64,000 nt of DNA. Source: Paraphaeosphaeria minitans (taxonomy: Eukaryota; Ascomycota; Dothideomycetes; Pleosporales; Didymosphaeriaceae). Below are positions 1-11,843 of this stretch, piece after piece. The DNA is taken from the NCBI GenBank assembly GCA_015832175.1, contig WJXW01000009.1:310001-374000 (forward strand), given 5' to 3'. Under the pieces are notes generated by a model. The model saw only the letters and a program-made list of their open reading frames with translations. It was not told the DNA's origin and made no database searches. The position numbers were made by a program, and so were the translations under genes. Within the stretch, counting starts at the first letter, position 1. Each line of letters opens with the position of its first letter.

Positions 1-80
1 TCAACGCAGGAGACGAGCTCAAATGGTCAACGCAGGAGACGAGTTCAAATGGTCAACGCAGGAGACGGGTTCAAATGGTC
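1..80. repeat. 26-bp tandem repeat, about 3 copies
   Basis: Three consecutive near-identical 26-bp units, each beginning TCAACGCAGGAGACG and ending AAATGG, differ at one or two positions. The array is cut by the left edge of the window, so its true copy number is unknown. Confidence 0.95.
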
Positions 81-957
81 CAAGTGAGTCAGACGGCAGA
101 CAGGTGACTAGACACATCTTACCAGCTGGCGGTGGCTTGGAGACAATCCGTCCGCATGAGAGCCTCGAGCTCGGCTACTCACACCGTACCTACGGGTAGG
201 CTGTGCCAATAACTCCTCTTTCGACGAGTCGACCAGTGAACCATGCTGCAAACAAAGCAATGCTCGGCGCCAAAGCATTGTAGTCTTGTGACACGGTCTT
301 TTACTCTGCTGCCGTGGGGGCGAACCGGCGTGGGGAGCGTCTGGATACCGTGTCGTTTGTCGACGACGGCGACCATGCACGAGGCAGCCTTCCAGCGTGG
401 CCTCGAGCGGTGTCGAGCGGTGTCAGCAGGGTCGAGCAGGGTCGAGCAGTGTCGCGCCGTCAGTGTCGAGCTGCATACTGTTAGGCCCCACAGGTTCTGC
501 AGGCGTCCCGGCATCCTTCCTGCGCCGTCCAACATCTGAATGAGTCGCGATGGTCCGCATGTCGGTTCCGGTCCTGTGACGTCAATCAGTTGACCGGGTC
601 CTTGGTCTTTGGTTCTTGGCCCGTGGTCCACAAACTGGGCAGCCTCACATCCTACTACTCGTACCGTACTGGCTTTCCGCGCCGGCTCCTATTGAGCCTG
701 CCGTCGCCCGCAGCTGAGGATTCCCAACCCTTCCTATACATATTTAGCACTACTTTTAGACTGTCCTGCGAACCGGCGCACCTCACCGTCCGTCGCGCGC
801 TGCATCTCGCTGCCGCCGCCAATCGCTACGCTTGCACTCGGCTGCTCACCGGGCTCCCGCGCCCTCCCCCGCCTCAGCCCAGTCAGATCCTCCATAGAAG
901 AGCACTGCGAACGCTGCGTCACTACACTTCCGCCTGCCCGCCTGCCGCCTGCCGCCT
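81..957. other. intergenic, no gene seen
   Basis: I see no supported gene. Short open frames on both strands are low in complexity and have no family resemblance. A small run of GTCGAGCAG-like units lies near 405-455, and an AT-rich TATA-like patch lies near 735. Confidence 0.5.
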
Positions 958-958
958 G

Positions 959-1176
959 CCACTCACCGTTCACCGTTCACCACTCACCACTCACCACTCA
1001 CCACTCACCACTCACCACTCACCACTCACCACTCACCACTCACGAGTCACCACTCACCACTCATTACTTATTACTCACCACTCACCACTCACCACTCACC
1101 ACTCACCACTCACCACTCACCACTCACCACTCACCACTCACCACTCACCACCCACCACTCACCACCCATCACTCTC
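959..1176. repeat. 7-bp satellite (CACTCAC)n upstream of the DUF3824 gene
   Basis: About 30 near-perfect copies of a 7-mer (CACTCAC and its rotations) run head to tail, interrupted near 1042-1075 by variant units. The array ends about 110 bp before the start codon at 1287, so it lies in the promoter or 5' leader region. Because 7 is not a multiple of 3, open frames through it are cyclic Thr/His/Ser/Leu/Pro strings and not real proteins. Confidence 0.95.
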
Positions 1177-1207
1177 ACCGCACCAGATCGCCGCCCACTG
1201 GCCCTGC

Positions 1208-1224
1208 ACCTACATATAAACACC
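1208..1224 (+). promoter_or_regulatory. TATA-like element
   Basis: ACCTACATATAAACACC lies about 65-80 bp before the ATG at 1287. Almost the same 17-mer occurs at 10125-10141 upstream of the UBC4-like gene, which supports a core-promoter role. This is inferred from sequence only. Confidence 0.45.
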
Positions 1225-1286
1225 ATACTCGCGATACAGGGTCCTCTCGGCCCGCAGCCTAACACCCAACACCCCGCTATCGCGCC

Positions 1287-3998
1287 ATGTCGACCATATT
1301 TCGAGACCGGGAGCGGGAGCGGGAGCGTGACTGGGAGACGGGCTCCCACGGTGGACGCAGTTACACGACAGTGAAGCGCTACAAGATCCCCGACAACGCA
1401 CTTGAGGAGGACCGCTACGAGTCGGAAATGCGCCTCGTGCACCGCGAACGACCGCACCACGAGGATATCGAAGAGCGCAGAGAGGTGCGCAGGTACACAG
1501 TCGACGACCACCACCACGACCACGGCGACCGCGAAGTCCGAGAGTACCGCTTTGTCGAGCGCGAGCGTGAACGCGAGGTCGAGCGTGACCCCTCACCCCG
1601 CCGCGAGATCCGCGAGTACCGCATCGAGCGCGAAGTGGAGCGCTCGCCGTCCCCGGTCAGAGAGTATCGTGTGGAACGTCAAGTGGAGCGCGAGCTCGAC
1701 CGCGATCCCTACTCGCTCGAACGTTACTCAAGATCCACCGAGTTCTTCCGTCCGGAGCCTCAGCAGCCACAACCTATCATTATCCGCAACGAGGCCCCGC
1801 AGCCCATCATTCTTCAAGAGTCAGCCCCTCAGCAGGTCATCATCCGACGAGAAGAGCCCTCATACGAGCTCGTTGAGCGGGTCGAAGACCGACAGGTTGC
1901 CCGGCGCGAGCCTCGCAGAGACGAAGACTATTACTACGAGCGAAAGGTCAAGGAGATCGACCGCGGTGGCCGCCGCGAAGAGAGCTACTACGATGAGCGC
2001 GAATACGGTCGCGGTCGCTACGATAGGGACGCCTACAGCGACGATGACGTAGTCTTCATCCACAAGGAAAAGGATACCTGGGGCAGTGGCCGCGACGTCA
2101 GCCCCAACCACCGCCGCCACCTCGCTGAGGGTGTCCTCGGTGGCGTGGCCGCAGCCGAGCTTATTAGGCATCGTCGAAAGAGGGAAGGAGAAGATCCGGG
2201 CCACCACCTCCGTCAAGCCGCCGGCTACGGTGCGCTGGGAGCTGTGGGCGCCGAAGCCATCAGCCGCTACAGGGCTCGCTCCCAATCAAGGTCCTGGTCG
2301 GGCGACCGCGGCCGCAGGCGTAGAAGCCGCTCCTCGTCACGCACGAAGAAGCTGGGCACCCTTGCAGCTGTTGCTAGTATCGGAGCTCTGGCGTACGCCG
2401 CAGGGAAGCGTGGAAAGAAGGAAACGAAAACAACCATCGTAGAGGATCGGCGCAGCAGATCTAGGCGTCGCAAGTCTTCCCGGTCTCGTTCCCGTGCCGT
2501 GTCTGTCAAGACTGAAGGCTCACGCGGCAGGTCGGAAAGCAGGCACATGAGCCCCGAGCATCGCAATCGACGTGCTGCGCAGGTCGGTCTCGCTAGTGCA
2601 GCAGTCGCTGGTATTGTCGAACATCAACGGCACAAGTCGCGCGAGCGAAAGGGAGAACGAAGCCGCAGCCGAGTTCGCACAGGCATCCCCATCGCCGCTG
2701 CTGGCGTGACCGGTGCGGCTGTGGCTGGACTGTACGAGAAGCGTAAGGCTAAGAAGGAGGCCAAGGAATTGTCTAGGTCGAGATCGAGATCGAGGTCAAG
2801 ATCCAGGTCGGTACGTTCCGGTAAACGCGGAAGCACAGCTGGTGACGCAGCCCTTGTAGAGTACGGTGGTGATCCTATCTATACCGATCGCCCGTCGAGC
2901 CGCCGGTCTCGCGACTACGATCCGGCAGACCACAGGCATCGGCGTCGGAGCTCGTCATCCTCATCGGGTGGCGGACGGCGGCGTTCTCGATCCAACAGAA
3001 GCCGGAGCAAGAGTCGGACACGCAAAACTGCAGAGACTGCAGCCGTTGCCGGTGTAGCTGGCCTGGCTGCTCACGAGGCGGCGAAGCGGCGCGAGAAGAA
3101 GAAGGCTGAACGCGAGCGACAACGTAGGTATCCATCCCATCCAGACGTTGAACCGCCAGTCTAAACACCAGCAGGACAAGAAGACTCAGCCTATTCCATC
3201 GGCAGCTACAGCCCTCCCCCTCCCGGCGCCGAAGATCCCCAGTACTTTCCTCAGACGAACTACTTCCCCCCACCGCCAACCCAACCCGTAGACTACAACA
3301 ACTACCCTCCATACAACCCCGCCGACTACCCTCCCCCAAACAACGGCTACTCGCCCTCAAACGCCGGCCACATCCACCCAGCCACAGGCTACACCCCTCC
3401 GCCCCCCGAACCGGGCAACCCCTACGCGCACCAGGACCACCGCTACCGCCGCCCGGATGACAATGTGAGTGCTCGCGATCCTTCCCTCCCAGAGCACGTC
3501 CACGCGTCTCGTTTCGGTGGGTCTAGGCTTTCGCCTGGCCGTAGAGTCAGCCCTGTTAACATCGGTGTCGCAGATCGTTTAGGCGCGCAGCATGCCAACT
3601 CGCCCATCCACAACGTCCCGTCTCCCCTTCATTCGGCTACTCGCGAGACCGAGACAACGATCCAGCCGGAGCCGGTTAAACCCGCGAGCGAGAAGAGCGT
3701 CATGTTTGATTTGCAGCCGCAGGAGTGGGAGTTCACGCCTGATGGGAAGAAGGCGCCTGAGCGTGAGCGCGAGCGTGATCGTGATCGTGATCGCGATAGG
3801 GATGGAGATAGAGATGGTGGACGGAGGCGTGATAGGGACGGGCATAGGGATCGTAGGAGGCGAGATGACTCCCCTGCCTCGGATGCGTCGGACGTGACCA
3901 TCGAGCTGCCGCCCAGGTTCGACGAGACTGGCCGCGCGAGGGACGAGGACCCGCTGGCGACGAAGCTGGAGAGCGTGTTGAATGGGCTGTTTCGGTAG
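1287..3998 (+). CDS. DUF3824 family, Arg/Ser/Glu-rich protein
   Basis: Two exons, 1287-3123 and 3175-3998, joined across a 51-nt intron (GTAGGT...CAG), give about 886 residues. The reading frame continues as a Pro/Tyr-rich segment that would otherwise be lost at a stop in the intron. The N-terminal third is charged, with repeated RERERE and REYR motifs. The middle has alternating RS-dipeptide blocks and Ala/Gly-rich hydrophobic patches (the HRRKREGEDPGHH...GYGALGAVGAEA type) characteristic of the fungal DUF3824 repeats. The C-terminus has an (R/D)n mixed-charge run near residues 810-840. The protein is probably largely disordered. The family has no established biochemical function; RS-like composition suggests nuclear or RNA association, but that is inference. 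Confidence 0.85.
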
Positions 3999-6464
3999 CG
4001 TGCATTTCCTGTCCCCTTTTTTACGAGTGGTTCTACGGCCTTTTTCTCCTTTTCTCTCTCTTCTCTTTCTTCTCCTTCTTCTTCTTGGCCTTGGCTTTGG
4101 GTTTCTTTACTTGCTTTTCGGTAGAGTTTCGTTGATGATGTGCGAGTAGCTGGCGACTTTCCTCACGAACAGGGCTTGCTTGGAGATACCCCAGCGGTAA
4201 GACGGAAGAGAGAGGGGCGGGGGTTTACGACGGTCATGACTTTGCTTTACTTCGTAGTTGATGGTGAGCGAGCGTGTTTGGGCGAGGAGCGTTGGGGCGT
4301 GGGTGGTAATGCTATGCTATGCTATGTGAAGTACATTGCATGACTCCATCTTTGCGTTTGCCCTGTGTGTGTTTGTGTGTATGTGTGTGTGTGTTGTTCT
4401 TAATCCTTTTTTTCTGAGGAGTAGTCCTACTTTCCGTCCCGTGACATGGTTGACAAAGTCTGTAGACTACCTAGTACTCTAAATCTCTGAGCTGATACCA
4501 GATAACAAGGCGCAGGAAGATCGGCGGCGTGGTGGTCGATTTCCTCCATCTTGAGCAGTTGGGTACCTCATCATCATTACATTTCTTCGGTGGGCATGGG
4601 GAATGATGAGCATTTGATTTTCAACGAGATACACATCCACATCCACATCCACATCCTCATCCCCGGACACTCGAACAACGACAGATTGCAGTCATTTGGC
4701 ACGAAAAACACCCAATTTGCACTGTGGTACGTGGGATGGGACTTGGTATAGTGGCCGCAGTAATCATCGTAAAAAAAAAAGAAAAATGATCATACGATCA
4801 AGATCCCCTGTAATGTGATCCCATCCGAGTATTTCCAAGGCAATATCCATCCATAATGTAAAGCGCATCGGCCGCAGATAACTTCCCTCAAATATCGGTA
4901 TTAAAATCCCCACAGCTACCGTTGCAGACATCCAAATGTTGCTTTGACGGCACTCCCGCTCACCGTGATGAAATCAACCAGACCGGGACCCCACGTCCGC
5001 GATACCTGCCTACGCGTCTGTAGCGCATGCCTTATCCCGGTGCGGCAAACGACACAGCAACCTCGCCGGTACACCTGGCCAACCAAAAAGGGTGACATCG
5101 TAGCCAAGTCGGCTCGCAGTAACTCGGAGCCGCGATTTGGCCTCTGAAGTAAACGCTTCTAGATAGTCTACCGGACCCGGGAGGATGTGTAGAGGGCTGA
5201 TATGCTCCAGGAGCCAAAAGTCTAAAGGTGCCAGGAAGAACATATGCCAACTGGCAAAGAGGGGGGAAGGCGAGGTTCTTCCTCTGCTAGATTTGGTGTA
5301 CATGTACTTCTGGAAGTTGGGTGTGAGAACTACAGTACATAAGCGTGGAGGGTAAAGTGATATGGAATACCACGATGCGGAGATCGGAGCCGTGAGGTAC
5401 CTACTAGGGGGAGGGGTTTTGTTGCGGTGGCCCTGGCTGGGGAGGAATAGGATGGGGTGGCGGTTGTTAACAAGCATGGCACCGAAGTTGGGGGCGGGCT
5501 TGCAGTTAAGCTAGCTTCTACCATTGCGTTTCCCATTTGGAGAGGGTGATGTTCAGATTAATTGACCGTTAGCGGGGTCCGTGGCTGCGATGAACCGATG
5601 GCGAAGGCGTAATCAGTGGCTATAATAAAGCCGCAAAGGCAGCATCCCCTGGATCGTTTCTGACGCATGGCTCGATGGGAGACGTCCAGGCCTGTCGGTC
5701 GTCGGTGTTTGCGAGCAGTTGGTGGACCGGTGGCCATTGATGCTGTCAAGCTGCTGTAGTACGACCTCCGTACAGGACCGGAGCTGGGCTGAGCCAGTAC
5801 ACGCTACACAGCAAAGACACGGTATGGCTTACGTCCAGCATCCAAGTGGGCTTGCAGACGCGATCTTGGGTCATGGACCGGTGCCGATCCTTCAGACTCG
5901 GCTCGGTAATCTCGCTGCCACATCGCCGAATGATCCTCTGGAGACTCTATTGTGACGTCTCGGGTAAGAGGGAAAAGAGCAATGCTGGGCTATGAGATTT
6001 CAGGCTTCGAGTGGTCCTACGACACACTGAGCGGATCCAGGAAGCGATAGAGTGGAGGTCGAGCATGGCCCCAATGTGGTGTGCCGTCGTTACCAACACC
6101 AAGGCTCAGCATCGCGCCCGCCGCTCCGCTGGGAGACGGCTCCTCGGGTGACCAGCCCAGTGAGGTCCTGACCTTGACGATATGTACCAGGGTCCAGTAA
6201 TTCGTGAACCCGAGAAATTGGTATCTTCGGAATTAGGTATGTGTCGTAAGACCTATGGCGCAAATGCGTCGGCTAGTCAAAAGACAATGACATCCATCCT
6301 ACACCTAACGAGCATCCCCTGAGGTAATCCATGTGCAAAATTGCTCGGTAACGCCACTGAAACGCCGTGTTCGCCAAACGCATGCCCACTTGTTACCATG
6401 CATACGCGCCCAGTCCCTTTTCCGGCCCTTTCTTCCTGATACCCTCGCACGTCACAATTTTGGC
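3999..6464. other. long gene-poor spacer (2.5 kb)
   Basis: This lies between the DUF3824 stop and the FEN1 stop. It starts with a CT-rich stretch (about 4030-4095), probably 3' UTR, then has a (GT)n-like run at about 4365-4395 and a (CACATC)n hexamer run at about 4627-4660. Open frames up to 155 codons near 5.0-5.5 kb lack family resemblance and I do not call them. No tRNA-like fold was recognised. Confidence 0.5.
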
Positions 6465-7750
6465 TCAAGCACCACCCCTGGCCTTCGACTTGGCAGCCTT
6501 CTTCTCCTTCGCATCCGCCTTCTGCTTTTTCTTCTTCTCCTCGAGCTTCTGCTCCGCTTTCCTCTTCAGACTTGCCTTCTGCTCCGCCGACTTCTCCACC
6601 GGCTTAAAGAAGCCTTCCAACCGGCTTTGCTGCGCAGTCTTGAGATTCCTCTGCAGCTTGCTCGCACCGCTCCGCACGCGGTCTTCACTGAAGTGCTTCT
6701 CTTCGACCAGGAACTTCACGAGGCCTTCGACATCGGGGGCTTCCCACTTGAAGTCGCACTCAGGGTCGTCGGCGGCGCGGACATCGGGTTCTTGGAAGAG
6801 GGCACGCGCATCGACGAAGGGCCAGTCCTCCGGGATTGTGTATTTGGAGCTGGCCTTCATGGTCTCGTAAACTTTCTCGAGGGTACCGTGCTCGCGGATG
6901 AGCTTCAGGGCGGTGGAGGGGCCGACGCCTTTGATGGGGTCGAGGTAATCGCAGCCGAGGAGGATGCAGAGGTCGACGAACTGTATGACTGGTCAGTTGT
7001 TGTACTACGTATTGGTGAGGTAGAGTCGTGAACTACCTGCTCCCGCTTCATGTCCAATCCCTCGAGCACCTTGTCGAGATGGATCTCGAGAATCGGCTCT
7101 TTCCGCTGCTCGCTGAATGTGAGATGGCGCAGCAGAATCGGCGTGTTGAACGTCAGAGTATCCATATCCTCACTCGCGGCTGCGTACACCTTCCCACCCC
7201 GTGCCAGCTCCGCACACTGTGCCTCAGCCTCCGTCGGCGCCACGATGTATGGGATCCCCATGAGCTTGAGCAACCGCCGGCACTCCTCATTGTGCTCCCG
7301 CGTGACCCTCACCGTTCGCCGCGCAAACTTCTCAATGTCCTCTGCGGTACCCGTCTCCTTTGCTTCCTCTTGTGCCGCCTGGGCCTCCGTCTTGCGCTGG
7401 AACCGCTTCGCGAGCTCGCCGGACTTGAGCTTCGGGGGGGCGCCGTCGAACACGTAGAGCGGCTTTATGCCGTTTTCGACCATGCGGAGTGTGCGGTAGA
7501 AGAGGCCCAGGAGATGGGATGTGGTTTCGCCAGACTCGTTCATGAGCTGCTGGCCGTCGGAGCGCACGGCGATCAGGAAGCTGTAGATGCTCATGGAGGC
7601 GTCCTGCACGCGTGAGCTGTCGTTCCAGATTTCCTAAAATCGTAGACTTACTATGGCGACCTTCCGGCCGAAGTGGTTCTTGATCTCGCCCGTCTTGACG
7701 GCATCGGGCGCATGCTCCTGGATGATCTGGAAGAGTTGTTTGATGCCCAT
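6465..7750 (-). CDS. FEN1: Flap endonuclease 1 (FEN1/Rad27)
   Basis: Three exons on the minus strand, 7652-7750, 7037-7603 and 6465-6980, with introns of 48 and 56 nt (GTAAGT/CAG and GTAGTT/CAG), give 393 residues, the normal length of the family. The protein starts [10 protein letters not shown]. The XPG N-domain carries the metal-binding Asp of DASMS and of YVFDG. The XPG-I domain carries EAEAQCAEL and SEDMD, followed by GCDYL and the helix-hairpin-helix [11 protein letters not shown]. The C-terminus has a PCNA-binding PIP box (QSRLEGFF) and then a Lys-rich tail. The family cuts 5' flaps in Okazaki-fragment maturation and long-patch base-excision repair in the nucleus. All key acidic residues are present. 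Confidence 0.97.
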
Positions 7751-8235
7751 TGTGGCGTGTGCTGTGGTCCGCTGTAGTTTGGATTGTCTGGAGCAGCGGG
7801 GGCTTTTTTTTGGAGAGAGCGTGAGAATTTAAGACGCGTATTCTGGTGGGCGAGGGCTGGGCGACGTCACGTCCCAGACGCGCGCGACGCGAAATCACCC
7901 GCCAACCACTTTCAGCCCTACATTGCTTGGCATTGAACAAGCCTACAACCCTTGTATGGTTTGTCGGGCTTCATTTTAGCATGCAAGTAACTTCAAAGAA
8001 TTCATTATGCACATATCCCGATCCTTCCCGGAAAAGCTGTAATTCTTAGGGTTCATCATCACTCAGAAACGTTTGGGGCGTTTGGGTTAGCTCTCAAGGA
8101 AGCCGCGGCCCAAGGCAACGTTCGGGATCGAGGTGGGGCGAGACTACATCTACATCTTCACTCTCAATCTCATACATGGGCTCTGTTACAACTCTCTCTT
8201 TTGTTCTGCATTCCCAATTAAAACAACTGTAAAAC
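7751..8235. other. divergent promoter region, FEN1 / glutaryl-CoA dehydrogenase
   Basis: 485 bp separate the two divergently oriented start codons (minus at 7750, plus at 8236), so both promoters should lie here. No ORF with support was seen. Confidence 0.5.
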
Positions 8236-9680
8236 ATGTTCAAGCCAATATGCCGACAAGCCGCAAGGCAATTGACCTCGACAAAGCGTGCTGCAATTGC
8301 AGGAAGACGCCACTTGCACGCACCAGTATCATTCGACTGGAAGGACCCTCTCAATGTCGCCAACAATTACACTGATGAAGAACTCGCAATCGCCGAGACG
8401 GCAGAGTCATACTGTCAAGAACGCATGCTACCGAGAGTGCTAGGTAAGTCAGATATACCTCCTGTGAAGGGCCACATGACTGACGCAGCCATGCAGAGGC
8501 CTATCGGAATGAGAATTTTGACAGAAAAATAATTGAAGAAATGGGAGAACTAGGTCTCCTGGGAGCCACGATCCAAGGCTACGAGTGTGCCGGTGTCAGC
8601 AGTGTCGCCTCTGGATTGATCACGCGAGCAGTCGAGAGGATCGATTCAGGTTACCGGTCCGGCTACTCGGTACAGAGCGCGCTCGCCATGGGGGGAATCG
8701 AAGAGTTCGGAACTGAGGAGCTCAAAGAGAGGCTTCTCCCGAAGATGGCCAAGGGCAAACTTCTCGGATGCTTTGGGTTGACGGAACCAAATCACGGCTC
8801 TGACCCGGGGTCAATGGAGACTGTGGCGAAGCCGCATCCGTCGAAGAAGGGCGTCTATCTGCTCTCAGGGTCAAAGACCTGGATTACAAACTCGCCCATA
8901 GCCGATGTGCTCCTCGTGTGGGCGAAGCTAGAAAGCACTGGAAAGATTCGCGGGTTCGTAATCGAGCGTGATCAGTGCCCTGCTGGAACCCTCGAAACAC
9001 CAGCAATCAAGAACAAGAACGGACTAAGAGCTTCTCTTACTGGAATGATCCAGCTCGACAACTGTCCCGTGAACGAGGCCAACATGTTCCCAGAAGTAGA
9101 AGGTCTCCGGGGTCCCTTCAGCTGTCTGAACTCTGCGAGGTATGGCATTGCCTGGGGAACCATCGGGGCCCTCGAGGATTGCATCTCCAGAACAAGAACG
9201 TACGCGCTGGAGCGGAAGCAATTCAAGGGCAACCCAATCGCCAAGTACCAGCTGGTGCAGAAGAAGCTGGCTGATGCTACGACTGACGCGGCATACGGTA
9301 TCCTGGCAGCCTACCAGGTTGGACGGTTGAAGGATGAGGGCAAGGCAGCACCCGAGATGATCTCCATGATCAAGCGGCAAAATTGCGACCGAGCGTTGAT
9401 CAATGCACGAACGTAGGTGCACTTGCAAGTGTATTCAAATGTTGTATTGGCTAACGACGATACATGCAGGCTGCAGGAAGTGTTCGGTGGCAACGCGGTG
9501 AGCGACGAGTACGGCATCGGCAGACACGTGGCGAATCTCTTTGTGACCCAGACGTACGAAGGACAAAGCGACATCCACTGTGAGTAGTCTACCCTGTTGC
9601 GCGATGTTTGGCGCATACTAACCTGGCCATCAGCCTTGATTTTGGGCCGCGCTATCACGGGGATCCAGGCATTTTGCTAA
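8236..9680 (+). CDS. Glutaryl-CoA dehydrogenase, mitochondrial
   Basis: Four exons, 8236-8443, 8497-9412, 9470-9579 and 9634-9680, with introns of 53, 57 and 54 nt, all GT-AG, encode 426 residues. An Arg-rich N-terminal presequence ([13 protein letters not shown]) suggests mitochondrial import. The acyl-CoA dehydrogenase fold shows the FAD/substrate segment [16 protein letters not shown], the GSKTWITN motif and the C-terminal [23 protein letters not shown] contains the catalytic base, Glu405 here, at the position typical of the glutaryl-CoA subfamily. The enzyme oxidises and decarboxylates glutaryl-CoA to crotonyl-CoA in lysine and tryptophan breakdown. Confidence 0.95.
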
Positions 9681-10124
9681 ACGTTGAGGCTCGCGCGTGC
9701 TATGTATACTGGTCAATGATAGCTGCGTAGGTCCGGTTGTGTAGCATAGCATGAAGCCCCAAGCGTTGGCTTGCAGCTGTCGGGGACCGTGGACCGTGGA
9801 CGCATGTCATGCATGCAAAGACGTGATGGAAGAAATGGCGCATGCGAGTCGACCAGTCTCATGTTTTGAAACCCGTGAGACTCAAGCCGTTTTGCAAGAG
9901 CCGTGATGTCGAAGCGTTTGCCCGGTGGTGAAGTGAAAACGATGCATTAATAAGAGAGACACGCAGAGAGCAAGTCAGCCTTCGAGCGGCCGCTAGACCT
10001 TCTTTCGACTTGGATCAGTTGCCACTTGCCGCGCTGCGCTGCGGTCAATTCGTCGGTGAATAATTTTGCGGGCTGTGACGGCTGGCCTCGATTGCTGTCT
10101 CGGCCGCGCCCCAGGAGCTGCGAT

Positions 10125-10141
10125 ACCTACATATAAGCACC
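10125..10141 (+). promoter_or_regulatory. TATA-like element
   Basis: ACCTACATATAAGCACC matches 15 of 17 positions with the element at 1208-1224. It lies 265 bp before the ATG, or about 175 bp once the candidate leader intron is removed. Confidence 0.45.
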
Positions 10142-10205
10142 TCTACCGCCCTGTTCAACCCGATCGCCTTCAGCCACACGCCCTGCCTGCTAACAACCGT
10201 ACAAC

Positions 10206-10295
10206 GTAAGAGAGCGAAGTCACAGGTACCGTTCTGTGGTGGGGGCGGGTGCCTTCCGCTGACACAGCGGGATCAAAGCGCTAACTCTCTTGCAG
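10206..10295 (+). other. candidate 5' UTR intron of the UBC4-like gene
   Basis: A GTAAGA donor, the branch sequence GCTAAC close to the end and a CTTGCAG acceptor define a 90-nt intron wholly inside the leader. No transcript evidence is available. Confidence 0.6.
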
Positions 10296-10401
10296 CCAGC
10301 CCACTTCTCTTCTTCAAACAACCACCGACTCTCTCTGACTTCGCGTTATACCACACCACCCAAACCGCACACCACCCAAACCGCACACCACCCACACAGC
10401 C

Positions 10402-11309
<908 letters not shown>

Positions 11310-11843
11310 GACGACTTCTCCAGTGCTGACGGATATATCACGGTTCACGATGCGGGGTGGCACGACTGCGAGAAGGAGAGGCTGCATGGACATGGAACGG
11401 CCGGACACATGAGGGATATTTTTTATTTTCCTGCGACTGTCAGGCTGCTGACTTGAGCAAGATGGTCGCTGTCTTCCATTGTTCAGCTCAAATAGGTGTT
11501 CCTTTGTTACCACTTTTTCCTCCCATGATGCATACGTGGGTTTTGTTTATAGGCGTGAGGGATCGGATAAGCATGACTAGATCACTGGTTCCCTGTTCCG
11601 ATTGCTGGCTGCGATGTGTGTTGTGGTGAGATACTGAGCCTAGGCCGGACAATGATTATCCTGGTGAGCGAATGATGACGGTCCTGTTTTCAATACTCGT
11701 TTTACTGCCAGTGACACTAGGGATGTGGCTCTTGTGGCTAGCTATATTTTTCTCATATTGGTTGAGCTGCCAGGTTATCCAGACGAACTGGTGGGCCTCT
11801 GCGCTACACGGAGCAAGTGCCCCTCTCCTCCTTGCAGGCTTAC
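11310..11843. other. convergent 3' intergenic region
   Basis: This lies between two converging genes (UBC4-like plus and poly(A) polymerase-like minus). It should hold both 3' UTRs. No supported ORF. Confidence 0.5.

Larger units (their letters stand above)
9681..10401. other. intergenic, with promoter of the UBC4-like gene
   Basis: This holds the 3' flank of the acyl-CoA dehydrogenase gene and the promoter/leader of the E2 gene, including a TATA-like element at 10125-10141 and a candidate 5' UTR intron. No other gene was seen. Confidence 0.5.

Noticed and set aside
590..1219. 209-codon frame over the CACTCAC satellite
   Set aside because: More than a third of it is a translated 7-bp repeat (TTHHSPL cycles).
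3465..3573. Possible second intron (GTGAGT...TCGCAG) in the DUF3824 gene
   Set aside because: Removing its 109 nt gives an immediate stop in frame, whereas the unspliced frame runs on for 177 codons.
5010..5477. 155-codon minus-strand frame in the gene-poor spacer
   Set aside because: No motif, overlapping ORFs on the opposite strand, composition like non-coding DNA.
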